From Actinoplanes italicus (GTDB lineage Bacteria > Actinomycetota > Actinomycetes > Mycobacteriales > Micromonosporaceae): a DNA stretch of 64,000 nt. The position numbers and the translations under genes were made by a program. The notes under the pieces are model-generated. The model worked only from the letters and a program-made list of their open reading frames with translations. It had not been told where the DNA came from and ran no database searches. Below, one piece after another: positions 42,779 through 51,679 of this stretch. Each line of letters begins with the position of its first letter. Within the stretch, counting starts at the first letter, position 1. The stretch spans positions 39,241 through 103,240 of the forward strand of contig NZ_PVMZ01000029.1 of NCBI RefSeq assembly GCF_003001815.1, in the 5' to 3' direction.

Positions 42779-43265
42779 GATCAGGACCTTTCGTGGGTAC
42801 GCGGAGAGCCCGAACCCTAACCGCAGACCGCGAGCCGTACCTGAGGCGAATCCGGCCGAGCCGTCTGATGGCAGCGGGCTTCTCAGGCCGGGTTGCGGGC
42901 TGTTCCGGTGCCGGGGTGCGGTGTGGCGGAGGGCTGGTGCTGCGGCTCGCGGCCCGATACCGCCACCCTCCGGTGCTGGACGATCGACTACTGCCGTTTC
43001 TCGGGTCGGGCTCCGGGATATGGCTGCCTCCGGCGCCGGGAAGGGTTCGCCGGCCACGGCCAGGCGATCAACAGCTACCCGGCGCCGCGGCTGGCGGGGC
43101 TGGGCCCTAACCACGAAGGCTCCAGCCGGGTCCGAGGCATGTCGTCCGAGCGTCCCGAGGCCCGCTTCAGGTACGACTGAGAGCGCCGGCCGTGCCTGAG
43201 GCAGGGAATACGGGCGCTCGAGGTCGCGAATGCGGTCTGGCTACGGCCGGCGGGCTTCGGTTGCC
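42779..43265. other. Gene-poor gap
   Basis: About 490 bp with no supported gene. Open frames here lack ribosome-binding sites and show no family resemblance. No strong hairpin was noticed. Confidence 0.5.
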
Positions 43266-43271
43266 TAGTAT
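43266..43271 (+). promoter_or_regulatory. -10 box for leaderless DUF2238 gene
   Basis: TAGTAT ends 8 nt before GTG 43280; no Shine-Dalgarno. Confidence 0.5.
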
Positions 43272-43279
43272 CGCCGGTC

Positions 43280-43924
43280 GTGGATGATCGCCGGTTCAGA
43301 TGGGCGCTGGGTGTGTTCGGCGGGCTGCTGGCCGTGACCTGGTGGCGGCCGCCGTTCCCGGCCGAGCAGGCCATGCACCACTCGCTCACGGTGGCCGGCC
43401 TCGTGGTGCTCATCCTGGTGCACCGGCGCCGGCGGCTGCCGTTCTCCTCGTACGCGCTGATCCTGATCTTTCTGGGGTTGCACTCGGTGGCGGCCCGGTG
43501 GATGTACTCGTTCGTGCCCTACGACGACTGGACGCGGGCGCTGTTCGGGACGTCGCTGTCGGAGGCCGCCGGATGGGAGCGGAACCACTTCGATCGGCTG
43601 GTCCACCTTGCCTACGGGTTGTGTTTCGGACCGGTCGTCCTGGGGTTCCTGCGTGGCCGATGGGCGCCGTTGATCGCCGTCGAGGTGGTGCTGTCGACCA
43701 GCGCGCTCTACGAACTGTTCGAGTGGGGGATTGCTCTGACGCTCGCTCCCGCGGACGCTGAGGCCTACAACGGCCAGCAGGGCGACATGTGGGATGCGCA
43801 CAAGGACATGGCGCTGGCCACCGCCGGTGCCGTGCTGGGCGTGCTGGTCACCCGGTGGTGGCAACGCCGAGCGGATCTTGCATCGGTCTGCTCCGATGAG
43901 GCGAGTAGCAAACCTGCGGGATAG
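43280..43924 (+). CDS. DUF2238 membrane protein
   Basis: A 214-aa protein with five to six membrane helices and the blocks MYSFVPYDDW, NHFDRLVHLAYG, ALYELFEWG and QGDMWDAHKDM, which match the DUF2238 (YjdF-like) family. The conserved Asp/His/Glu residues inside the helices hint at metal binding or catalysis, but the role is unknown. The start is a leaderless GTG. The next gene starts 22 nt after its stop. Confidence 0.85.
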   Translation: MDDRRFRWALGVFGGLLAVTWWRPPFPAEQAMHHSLTVAGLVVLILVHRRRRLPFSSYALILIFLGLHSVAARWMYSFVPYDDWTRALFGTSLSEAAGWERNHFDRLVHLAYGLCFGPVVLGFLRGRWAPLIAVEVVLSTSALYELFEWGIALTLAPADAEAYNGQQGDMWDAHKDMALATAGAVLGVLVTRWWQRRADLASVCSDEASSKPAG

Positions 43925-43946
43925 CTGTCACCGTATCGGGGGGAAC

Positions 43947-45104
43947 GTGACGGATCGTCGTACTTTGATGCGAGCCGGAGGCCTGCTGGCCACCGGTATG
44001 GCGGTGGCGACGGCCACCGCGGGCCCGGCCCGGGCCGCCTCGCCCACCGCCGGCATGCCGCTGCTCAGCTGGCATGCGGCCCTGGCCAACCGCCGCTGGG
44101 CACCGGCCGTCGTGGCCGTCCTGGGTTCGTCGAGCAGCGAGGGCGTGGGCGCCACCGGCCCGGGCCGGGGCTACGTGCCGGTGCTTGCCGAGAACCTCCG
44201 TGACGGATTCCCGGTCTCCGGAGCGGGAGCCGGTGGCGGGGACAACTACGTCGCGGCGTGGGGCACCCCCCGCTGGTGGCCGGTGACGATGCGCGGCGAC
44301 GGGGTCCGGTCGAAGACGGCGGGCTGGGGCCTGAAGGCGGTCGACCTGGTCGCGGCCGGGCAGAGTCTCACCCTCACCTTCACCGGCACCAGCGTGCGCG
44401 TCTGGTACTCGGCCGTCCCGGCCGGCGGCACGTTCTCGGTGGCCATCGACGGGGCGCCGGCGGGAGCCGCGGTCGACACGGCGGGCGCGGGTGACGCCGC
44501 GACGTGGCGGTCCGGTCTGCTGGCGCCCGGACGGCACACGATCGTGGTCACCGGCGAGGGCGGCGGGACGGTGCGGGTGCACGGGTTCGCCGTGTTCGAC
44601 GGCGACGAGGAGCGCGGTGTCCAGGTCTACAACGGCGGGCACGGCGGCCGGACCAGCGGTGACTTCGTCAAGGGCGCCACGGCCTGGGCGCCGAGACTGC
44701 GCTCGATGCAGCCGCACCTGGTGATCCTGCAGCTGGGCGTCAACGACTGGCGGATCGGCGTGCCGGCCGCGGCGCTGAAAAAGAACCTTCAGAAGATCAT
44801 TGCGACGGTACGGGCGAGCACGGCCACCGAGCCGTCGTTCGTGGTCTACGGTCCGCCCCGGGTCGGCGCGGACCGCCGGGTGCAGGACTTCGCGCACTAC
44901 ACCGAGGCGTGGCGGGAGGTCGCGGCCGAGGACACCGGCGGGCCGGGCGGCGGCAGCGGGGTGGCCTGGTTCGACCTGGCGGCACGTCAGCTGTCTCCGT
45001 CGTCGGACAACCGGCTCGGCCTGTACTGCGACGACCTGGTGCACATGACGGACCGGGGCGCGGCCTTCACCGCCGACGCCCTCACGGCGCTGATCCGTCC
45101 GTAG
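43947..45104 (+). CDS. Tat-exported SGNH hydrolase
   Basis: A 385-aa exported hydrolase. A twin-arginine signal (DRRTLMRAGGLLATG, cleavage near ARAAS) leads into an SGNH domain: block I LGSSSSEGVG, a central beta-sandwich insertion (about 115-215), block II NGGHGG, block III LGVND, and block V DDLVHMTDRG. It resembles carbohydrate esterases with a jelly-roll insertion. GTG 43947 follows a G-rich ribosome-binding site; the open frame upstream overlaps the DUF2238 gene and is not used. Confidence 0.8.
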   Translation: MTDRRTLMRAGGLLATGMAVATATAGPARAASPTAGMPLLSWHAALANRRWAPAVVAVLGSSSSEGVGATGPGRGYVPVLAENLRDGFPVSGAGAGGGDNYVAAWGTPRWWPVTMRGDGVRSKTAGWGLKAVDLVAAGQSLTLTFTGTSVRVWYSAVPAGGTFSVAIDGAPAGAAVDTAGAGDAATWRSGLLAPGRHTIVVTGEGGGTVRVHGFAVFDGDEERGVQVYNGGHGGRTSGDFVKGATAWAPRLRSMQPHLVILQLGVNDWRIGVPAAALKKNLQKIIATVRASTATEPSFVVYGPPRVGADRRVQDFAHYTEAWREVAAEDTGGPGGGSGVAWFDLAARQLSPSSDNRLGLYCDDLVHMTDRGAAFTADALTALIRP

Positions 45105-45185
45105 TCAGAGCATGGGCAGCGGGCCGTTCGGGCGGACCCGGGCGTTCTGGTCGTCGATGACGACCGCCTGGGCAAGGTCGCGGCT
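45105..45185 (-). pseudogene. Possible 3' remnant of an unidentified gene
   Basis: A short minus-strand frame ending QNARVRPNGPLPML and a stop directly abuts the hydrolase stop. Codons use G or C at almost every third position. It has no start and lies downstream of the second TctC gene. It may be a decayed gene end. Low confidence. Confidence 0.25.
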
Positions 45186-45237
45186 CGACCGGCTGCTGCC
45201 CGACGTGGACGTCGAGCGCTCGCGGCCGGCGTCCGGC

Positions 45238-46206
45238 TCAGGTGTCGAGACCCAGCTCGCTGAGGATCTGGGTGACCCGGCCGTCCTGCCGGCGGAGGAA
45301 GGCGCCGAAGTCCGTGCCGGGCAGGTAGGCGTCGGACCAGCGGAAACCGGCCATGGCCTGCTGCCACGTCGCTGACGCGCGCAGCCCGGCGACGGTGTCG
45401 TCGAGAGCCCGCAGCTGAGTCTCGTCGAGACCGGGCGGGGCGACCAGCCCCCGCCAGTTCGCGAACACCACGTCGAGGCCCGCCTCCCGCAGGGTGGGGG
45501 CCTCGACGCCGCGGCTGCGCTCGCTGCCGGTCGTCGCCAGCACGCGCAGCTGGCCCGAGTCGATCTGGCCGGCGAACTCGCCCAGACTGGACACCGCGGC
45601 GGCGACCCGCTTGGAGAGCACGGCGGCCAGCAGCACACCGCCGCCGTCGAACTCGGCGTAACGGGCCGACCGGGGCGTCACCCCGGCCGCCTCGGCGATC
45701 AGCATGGCGGCCAGGTGGTCCGGCCCGCCCGGTGCCGAGCCGCCGCCGACGGCCAGCCCGTCCGGGTCGGCCCGCCACGCCCGGACCAGGTCGTCCAGGT
45801 CCCGCAGCGGCGAGTCGCCGGTGACGACCAGAACCTCCGGCTCCTCGATGAGGCGGGCGACCGGGGTGACGGCGTCGAGCGTCACCGGGACCGGCGAGGT
45901 GTGCTGCGCCCCGACCAGGCCGAGGCCCATGAGCATCATGAGGTCGCCGTTGCCGCGTTCGTAGACCAGCCGCCGGAGCCCGACCGTGCCGCCGCCACCG
46001 GCCAGGTTGAACACCTCCACCCCGGAACGGACGTGGTCGACGTCCAGAGCGGTGGCGACGGTCCGGGCCGTGATGTCATAGCCACTGCCCGGCGCGTTCG
46101 GCACCATGAGCCGCAGCGCCGGGTCGGTGCGGGCCGAACAACCGCCGGCCGAACAGCCGCCGGCCAGGACGGCCAGCGGGGCGGCGAGCAGCGTACGGCG
46201 GCGCAC
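45238..46206 (-). CDS. Unpaired TctC-like binding lipoprotein
   Basis: A 322-aa Bug/TctC-family solute-binding lipoprotein (lipobox LAVLAGGC, Cys18; a second GGC follows six residues later). The fold blocks (MVPNAPGSGYDITAR, NLAGGGGTVGL, VGGGSAPGGPDHLAA, NWRGLVAPPGL) match the family; many members bind carboxylates. No membrane TctA/TctB genes accompany it. Instead it is divergent, 51 bp away, from a CitA-type kinase gene. In other bacteria a TctC protein can present ligand to the sensor; that may be its job here. Confidence 0.85.
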   Translation of the reverse strand: MRRRTLLAAPLAVLAGGCSAGGCSARTDPALRLMVPNAPGSGYDITARTVATALDVDHVRSGVEVFNLAGGGGTVGLRRLVYERGNGDLMMLMGLGLVGAQHTSPVPVTLDAVTPVARLIEEPEVLVVTGDSPLRDLDDLVRAWRADPDGLAVGGGSAPGGPDHLAAMLIAEAAGVTPRSARYAEFDGGGVLLAAVLSKRVAAAVSSLGEFAGQIDSGQLRVLATTGSERSRGVEAPTLREAGLDVVFANWRGLVAPPGLDETQLRALDDTVAGLRASATWQQAMAGFRWSDAYLPGTDFGAFLRRQDGRVTQILSELGLDT

Positions 46207-46257
46207 CCGACCAAGATAGCGTCGGAGACGGTCGACCGGACGCGGGCAGGAGGGCAG

Positions 46258-47808
46258 ATGCGCTGGAAGTTCTCGCTCGCCGGGCAGTTCCTCGTGCTCC
46301 AGTTCGGCATCGTGCTGCTGGTCGTCGGCGCGGTCGCCGCGGTGTCACTCGCCGAGGCCGACGCCGCCTTCCGCCGCGACCAGGGCGCCAAGCTGCGCTC
46401 CAGCGCGGAGAACCTGGCGGCCACCGACGTGATCCGGGCCGGGATGAGCGGTGTTCCCTGGTTCGACGCGCTCGCCGCGCGGGCCGAGACCGCCCGCAGC
46501 GTGTCCGGGGCGTCGTTCGTCGAGCTCACCGACGAGGGCGGGGTGCTGCTGACCGGGCCCGAGCGGGGCCGCCCGGCGGCGCTGGCCGACAGCGGCGCGC
46601 TGACCGGACGGGCCTGGCTCGGCGTGGTCGAGCACAACGGGCGGGCGCTCGTGGCGCACGCGCCCGTGCTCGACCCGGAGAACGGCGGCGTGCTGGGCCT
46701 GGTCATGGTCGGCAAGACCTATCCGACCTTGCCCGAGTCGCTGGCCAGCGCCACCGCCGACCTGCTGACCTATCTGCTGCTCGGTTCCGTGCTCGGCGGC
46801 GTGGGGTCGATCCTGCTGTCCCGGCGGATCAAACGGCAGACCCTCGGGCTGGAACCGGTCGAGATCGCCGGGCTGGTCGAGCATCGGGAGGCGATGCTGC
46901 ACGGCATCAAGGAGGGACTGATCGGCGTCGACCCGGCCGGTCACGTGACCCTCGCCAACGACGAGGCGCGCCGGCTTCTCGGGCTGTCGGGTGAGGTCAA
47001 CGGGCGGACGTTGCGGTCGCTGGGCGTACCCGAAGAGTTGTTGACCGGAGGTTCCGACGAGCCCGACCGGGTGGTGGTGCACGATTCCCGGGTGCTGGTT
47101 CTCAACCGGATGCCGGTGGTGGTCCGCGGGCGCGCTGCGGGTTCGGTCACCACCCTGCGCGACCGCACCGAGCTGACCTCGCTCGAACGTGAGCTGGATC
47201 TGAGCCGGCACACCACCGACACGCTGCGGGCACAGGCGCACGAGTTCACCAACCGGCTGCACACCATCTCCGGCCTGGTGCAGCTCGGGCAGTACGACGA
47301 AGCGGTCAACTTCATCATCACGGCCGGTGAGCTGCACAACGCGCTCAACCACGAGGTGCAGTCGAGGATCGCCGACCCGGCCCTGGCCGCCCTGATCATC
47401 GCGAAGGCCAGCGTCGCGTCCGAGCAGCACGTCGAGCTGCGTGTCGCCGAGGAGACCAGCATGCCCGCCCCCGTCGGCGACCGGCTCGCCGCCGACCTGG
47501 TCACGGTCGTCGGCAACCTGATCGACAACGCCCTCGACGCGGTCGGCCCGGACGGCTGGGTCAGCGTGGCCGTCCGTGATCTGGGCGACGAGATCGAGGT
47601 GATCGTGACCGACTCGGGTGCCGGGGTGGCCCAGGAGCACGCCGACAAGGTGTTCAGCAGCGGGTTCACCACCAAGTCCGGCGACGGGCACCGTGGGCTC
47701 GGCCTCGCACTGATCAGCCGGGTCTGCACGGCCCGCGGCGGCGGCATCACGGTGGACGGGTCGGCGTTCACGGCCCGCCTCCCGGTGGACGCGGAGGAGC
47801 CGGAGTGA
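46258..47808 (+). CDS. CitA/DcuS-type sensor histidine kinase
   Basis: A 516-aa kinase: TM1 (about 8-30), extracytoplasmic Cache/PAS-like sensor domain, TM2 (about 168-188), cytoplasmic PAS (about 205-300), and the family-typical phospho-acceptor H328 in AQAHEFTNRLHTISGL, then HATPase with N box NLIDNALDAV and DSGAGV. Such kinases sense citrate, C4- or tricarboxylates. ATG 46258 follows AGGAGG. It overlaps the regulator gene (GTGA). The neighbouring tct genes point to a tricarboxylate-like signal. Confidence 0.9.
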   Translation: MRWKFSLAGQFLVLQFGIVLLVVGAVAAVSLAEADAAFRRDQGAKLRSSAENLAATDVIRAGMSGVPWFDALAARAETARSVSGASFVELTDEGGVLLTGPERGRPAALADSGALTGRAWLGVVEHNGRALVAHAPVLDPENGGVLGLVMVGKTYPTLPESLASATADLLTYLLLGSVLGGVGSILLSRRIKRQTLGLEPVEIAGLVEHREAMLHGIKEGLIGVDPAGHVTLANDEARRLLGLSGEVNGRTLRSLGVPEELLTGGSDEPDRVVVHDSRVLVLNRMPVVVRGRAAGSVTTLRDRTELTSLERELDLSRHTTDTLRAQAHEFTNRLHTISGLVQLGQYDEAVNFIITAGELHNALNHEVQSRIADPALAALIIAKASVASEQHVELRVAEETSMPAPVGDRLAADLVTVVGNLIDNALDAVGPDGWVSVAVRDLGDEIEVIVTDSGAGVAQEHADKVFSSGFTTKSGDGHRGLGLALISRVCTARGGGITVDGSAFTARLPVDAEEPE

Positions 47809-48473
47809 CCCGGGTGCTGGTCGTCGACGACGACTTCATGGTGGCCCGGATCCATCAGGGATTCGTGCAGAAGGTGCCCGGCTTCACCGTCGCCGGCACC
47901 GCGCACACCGGAGCGGCGGCGCTGGAGGCCGTCGAACGGCTGCGGCCCGACCTGGTGCTGCTCGACATCTACCTGCCCGACATCTCCGGGCTGGAGATCC
48001 TGCGCCGGCTGCGTCAGGAGTCCAGTGCCGTCGACGTCATCGCGATCACCGCGGCCCAGGACGCCGAGACCGTGCGGGCCGCGCTGCGCGGTGGCGTCAT
48101 GCACTACATCATCAAGCCGTTCACCTTCGACACGCTGCGCGAACGGCTGGAGCGATACACCGAGGCGGTGTCCCGGCTGACCGGGGCGCCGGCCGCGGTT
48201 CAGGCCGACGTCGACCGGTTCTTCGGCGGCACCCCGGACGGCGAGGCGGCCCTGCCGAAAGGGCTGGCCGGACGGACCGCCGACCTGGTGATCGCCGTGC
48301 TGCGCGAGAGCGACACCGACCTGTCGGCGGCCGAGTGCGCCGAACGGGCCGGCCTGTCCCGCGTCAGCACCCGCCGCTACCTCGAACACCTCGTCCGGCT
48401 GGGGAGGGCCCAGGTACGGCTGCGCTACGGCGGGGCCGGCCGGCCCGAGCATCGCTACCTGTGGAAACGCTAG
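47805..48473 (+). CDS. CitB/DcuR-type response regulator
   Basis: A 222-aa regulator: receiver (D8/D9/D10, D54 in VLLDIYLPD, Lys in IIKPF) and a C-terminal helix-turn-helix (LSAAECAERAGLSRVSTRRYLEHLV) of the CitB group. It likely activates tctCBA when the CitA partner binds its ligand. Its stop codon directly abuts the tctA stop from the opposite strand with no terminator hairpin. Confidence 0.92.
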   Translation: MTRVLVVDDDFMVARIHQGFVQKVPGFTVAGTAHTGAAALEAVERLRPDLVLLDIYLPDISGLEILRRLRQESSAVDVIAITAAQDAETVRAALRGGVMHYIIKPFTFDTLRERLERYTEAVSRLTGAPAAVQADVDRFFGGTPDGEAALPKGLAGRTADLVIAVLRESDTDLSAAECAERAGLSRVSTRRYLEHLVRLGRAQVRLRYGGAGRPEHRYLWKR

Positions 48474-50018
48474 TCAGTCCTCGTCGCTGAAGGCCAGGCG
48501 CTCGGTGCTCTCCCGTCCCTTGATCCGGGCGATCAGCTTCGGCAGGTGGGGCAGGCCGAGCGCCGCCACGGCGAGCAGCAGCAGGACCAGGGTGAGCGGG
48601 CGGCGTACGAAGATGGTCAGGTCGTTGTCGGCCAGCAGCAACGCCCGCCGGAACTGGATCTCCATCATCGGCCCCAGGATGACGCCGAGGATCACCGGCG
48701 CGATCGGGAACTCGAACCGCCGCATGAACACCGCGATCACCCCGATCGTGAACGCGATGAAGACGTCCACGATGCTGCCCGACACCGCGTACACACCGAG
48801 CGTCGCGAACACCAGGATGCCGGTGTACAGCAGCGGCCGCGGGATCCGCAGCACCTTCACCCAGATCCGGATCATCGGCAGGTTCAGGGCCAGCAGCATC
48901 ACGTTGCCGATGAACAGCGACGCGATCAGGCCCCATACCAGGTCCGGCGACTTCTCGAACAGCTGCGGGCCGGGCGCCAGGTCGAAGTAGCCGAACGCCG
49001 CGAGCATCACGGCGGCTGTCGCCGACGTCGGGATACCGAGCGTGAGCAGCGGCACCAGCACACCGGAGAACGACGCGTTGTTGGCGGCCTCCGGACCGGC
49101 GACGCCCTCGATCGCCCCGTTGCCCCACTCCTCGGGGTGCTTCGAACGGCGTTTCTCCAGCGTGTAGGACACGAAGGTGGGGATCTCGGCGCCACCGGAC
49201 GGCAGCGCCCCGAACGGGAAGCCGAGTGCGGTGCCGCGCAGCCACGGCCGCCACGAGCGTGACCAGTCCGAGCGGCTCAGCCAGGCGAAACCCTTCCCGG
49301 GCGGCTCCAGCGGGGTGACGTGGGCCGGCAGGTCGCGCAGCCGCAGCGCGATGAACAGCGTCTCGCCGATCGCGAACAGGCCCACGATGATCGTCACGAT
49401 GTCGACGCCGTCCAGCAGCTCGGGCACACCGAAGGTGAACCGCGCCTGCCCGGTCAGGGAGTCGATCCCGATCAGGCCCAGGAACAGACCGAAGGTCAAG
49501 GACATGAGGCCGCGTACGAGTGACGCGCCCACCATCGCTGTGACGGTCACCATCGCCAGCACCGCCAGCGCGAAGTAGTCCGACGCACGGAACGTCACCG
49601 CGACCCGCGCCATCGGGGCCGCCACGAACGCCAGCAGGATCGTCGAGATCGTGCCGGCCACGAACGAGCCGATCGCCGCCGTTGCCAGAGCGCTGCGGGC
49701 CCGGCCGTTGCGGGCCATCTGATAGCCCTCGATCGACGTCGCCACCGACGCCGACTCACCGGGGGTGTTCAGCAGGATCGAGGTGGTCGAGCCGCCGTAC
49801 ATGGCGCCCGCGTAGATCCCGGCGAACATGATGAGCGTGCCGGTCGGGTCGTCGAGCTGTAGCGCCACCGGCAGCAGCAGCGCGATGGTCAGCGCCGGCC
49901 CGATGCCCGGCAGCACACCCACCAGCGTGCCGATCGTGACGCCGATCGCCGCGTAGAGCAGGTTCTCCCAGGTGAGGACCGTGCCGAAGCCGGAGAGGAG
50001 GTCCATGAACGAACTCAC
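48474..50018 (-). CDS. tctA: Tripartite tricarboxylate transporter, large subunit
   Basis: A 514-aa permease with about 12 membrane helices and the TctA signature blocks (GVLPGIGPALTIALLLP, YGGSTTSILLNTPGE, FGALPSGGAEIPTF). It imports a carboxylate with help of a TctC protein. It overlaps tctB by 4 nt. Confidence 0.93.
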   Translation of the reverse strand: MSSFMDLLSGFGTVLTWENLLYAAIGVTIGTLVGVLPGIGPALTIALLLPVALQLDDPTGTLIMFAGIYAGAMYGGSTTSILLNTPGESASVATSIEGYQMARNGRARSALATAAIGSFVAGTISTILLAFVAAPMARVAVTFRASDYFALAVLAMVTVTAMVGASLVRGLMSLTFGLFLGLIGIDSLTGQARFTFGVPELLDGVDIVTIIVGLFAIGETLFIALRLRDLPAHVTPLEPPGKGFAWLSRSDWSRSWRPWLRGTALGFPFGALPSGGAEIPTFVSYTLEKRRSKHPEEWGNGAIEGVAGPEAANNASFSGVLVPLLTLGIPTSATAAVMLAAFGYFDLAPGPQLFEKSPDLVWGLIASLFIGNVMLLALNLPMIRIWVKVLRIPRPLLYTGILVFATLGVYAVSGSIVDVFIAFTIGVIAVFMRRFEFPIAPVILGVILGPMMEIQFRRALLLADNDLTIFVRRPLTLVLLLLAVAALGLPHLPKLIARIKGRESTERLAFSDED

Positions 50019-50536
50019 AGCGGCAGCACTCCCGCGGGCAGGACGATCCCGAGCAGCCGGGTGAAGAGCAGATAGATGCCGACCGACAGCCCGACCGCGG
50101 TGGCCAGGTCCCGGACGATCACCTCACGCCACGGGCGGGTGCTCAGCAGCCGCGCCGAGACCAGCACGAACGCCACGGTGGCCAGTACGTAACCGAGGAC
50201 CGTGTACTTCAGCACCACGGAATAGACGATCAACGCGACGAGCAGCAGCACCGGAGTCCGCCACGCTCCTCGCTCGAGGCGGTCCGGGGCGGAGACCCGC
50301 TTGCGTACGGCCTCGAGCAGATACCACGCGGCGACGACGACCCACAGGCCCGTCACCACGAGCGGCGCGAGTGTCGGACCGCCGAGGGTGACACCGTTGT
50401 CGGCCGCGGCGCTGACGGCCTGCCACAGCAGGGTGAAGCCGGTGAGCAGCAGGACGGCGCCGACGGCCAGCGGGCCGGAGGCGGACGGTTCCGCCTCCGA
50501 CGCGGCCGGGGCACCTGGGGGGAGTGCCGGATCCAT
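50015..50536 (-). CDS. tctB: Tripartite tricarboxylate transporter, small subunit
   Basis: A 173-aa, four-helix membrane protein of the TctB family (about 25-45, 58-78, 96-120, 135-165). The frame is open to 50668, but ATG 50536 lies 5 nt after the tctC stop and removes an antisense-like extension. Confidence 0.88.
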   Translation of the reverse strand: MDPALPPGAPAASEAEPSASGPLAVGAVLLLTGFTLLWQAVSAAADNGVTLGGPTLAPLVVTGLWVVVAAWYLLEAVRKRVSAPDRLERGAWRTPVLLLVALIVYSVVLKYTVLGYVLATVAFVLVSARLLSTRPWREVIVRDLATAVGLSVGIYLLFTRLLGIVLPAGVLPL

Positions 50537-50541
50537 GTCGG

Positions 50542-51567
50542 TCAGCCCAGGCCGATCTCGGTCAGGACCGTCTTGATACGGGTGCTCTCCGACTCGTAGA
50601 AGGCGACCGCCTCGTCGCCGGACTTGTAGAAGTCCTGCCAGTTCTTGGCGGTCAGTTCGGCCTTCCACTGCTCGGAGTTGTGCAGGTCGTCGACGAGCTT
50701 GAGCACCGCCGTCCGCTCATCGGCGCTGAGGCCGGGCGGGGCGACCACGCCGCGCCAGTTCATCAGCTCGAGGTCGTACCCCTGCTCCTTGATGCTCTGC
50801 GTCGGCGTGCCGGCGCCCGCGTCCTGGCCGGTGGCCGAGGAGACCGCCAGCGCGCGGACGTCACCGGACTTGACCAGGTCGGCGAACTCGCTCGTGCCGG
50901 AGACGGCCACGCTGACGTCCCCGGACAGCAGCGCCGCCTTGGTCTCGCCGCCGCCGGAGTAGGCGACGTACTGCTTGGCGACCGCCTTCGCGTCCGCGCC
51001 GGCCGCCTTGGCGAACAGGCCGACCAGGATCTGGTCGGTGCCGCCGGCCGAGCCGCCGCCCCACTTCACCGACGTCGGATTGGCCTTGATGTCGTCGGCG
51101 AGCTGCTTGAGCGTCGTGTACTTGGAGTCCTTGCGGACCACCACGACCTCCGACTCGGCGGTGAGGGTGGCGATCGGGGTGGTCTTGCTCAGGTCGATCG
51201 GGGACTTGTTGGTGACCACGCCGCCGACCATCACGAGGCCGGTCACCATCAGCTGGTGTGCGTCCTTCTGGTGACTGGTGACGAGCTCGGCCAGGCCGAT
51301 GGTGCCGGCCGCGCCGGTGACGTTGCGGACCTCGGCGGTCTGGTTCTTGAGCAGGCCGGCGTCCTGGAAGACCTTCTGCATCGAGCGGGCCGTGGTGTCC
51401 CAGCCCCCACCGGCTCCGGCCGGCGCCATGATCTGCAGGGTCTTGCTCGGGTAGTCCGCCGCCGCGGATCCCGCCGAACCGGGCTTCTCGCCGACGCTCT
51501 GGTCAGCGCAACCACCGGCAAGCAACAACGCGGCCGGCAGAGCGACCACGAGAGTCCTTCTGAACAT
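50542..51567 (-). CDS. tctC: Tripartite tricarboxylate transporter, binding lipoprotein
   Basis: A 341-aa Bug/TctC-family lipoprotein (lipobox LLLAGGC, Cys20) with MAPAGAGGGWDTTAR, NVTGAAGTIGL and NWRGVVAPPGL blocks. It is first in the tctCBA operon and has AGGAG before the ATG. It shares family and length with the unpaired TctC at 45.2 kb but is clearly diverged. Citrate is a plausible, unproven ligand. Confidence 0.92.
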   Translation of the reverse strand: MFRRTLVVALPAALLLAGGCADQSVGEKPGSAGSAAADYPSKTLQIMAPAGAGGGWDTTARSMQKVFQDAGLLKNQTAEVRNVTGAAGTIGLAELVTSHQKDAHQLMVTGLVMVGGVVTNKSPIDLSKTTPIATLTAESEVVVVRKDSKYTTLKQLADDIKANPTSVKWGGGSAGGTDQILVGLFAKAAGADAKAVAKQYVAYSGGGETKAALLSGDVSVAVSGTSEFADLVKSGDVRALAVSSATGQDAGAGTPTQSIKEQGYDLELMNWRGVVAPPGLSADERTAVLKLVDDLHNSEQWKAELTAKNWQDFYKSGDEAVAFYESESTRIKTVLTEIGLG

Positions 51568-51625
51568 CAGGATCGTGCTCCTGTCACAGGGGGAAGACGA
51601 ACGTGTTACGCACCCTTGCAGGAGT

Positions 51626-51643
51626 CAGTGACGCCGGTCACTG
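51626..51643. promoter_or_regulatory. Candidate operator upstream of tctCBA
   Basis: CAGTGAC-GCCG-GTCACTG is a perfect 18-bp palindrome 59 bp upstream of tctC. It may bind the CitB-type regulator. Confidence 0.5.
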
Positions 51644-51679
51644 TTGTGAAATCTGCGAGCATATTGGTCTTTCTGGTCG

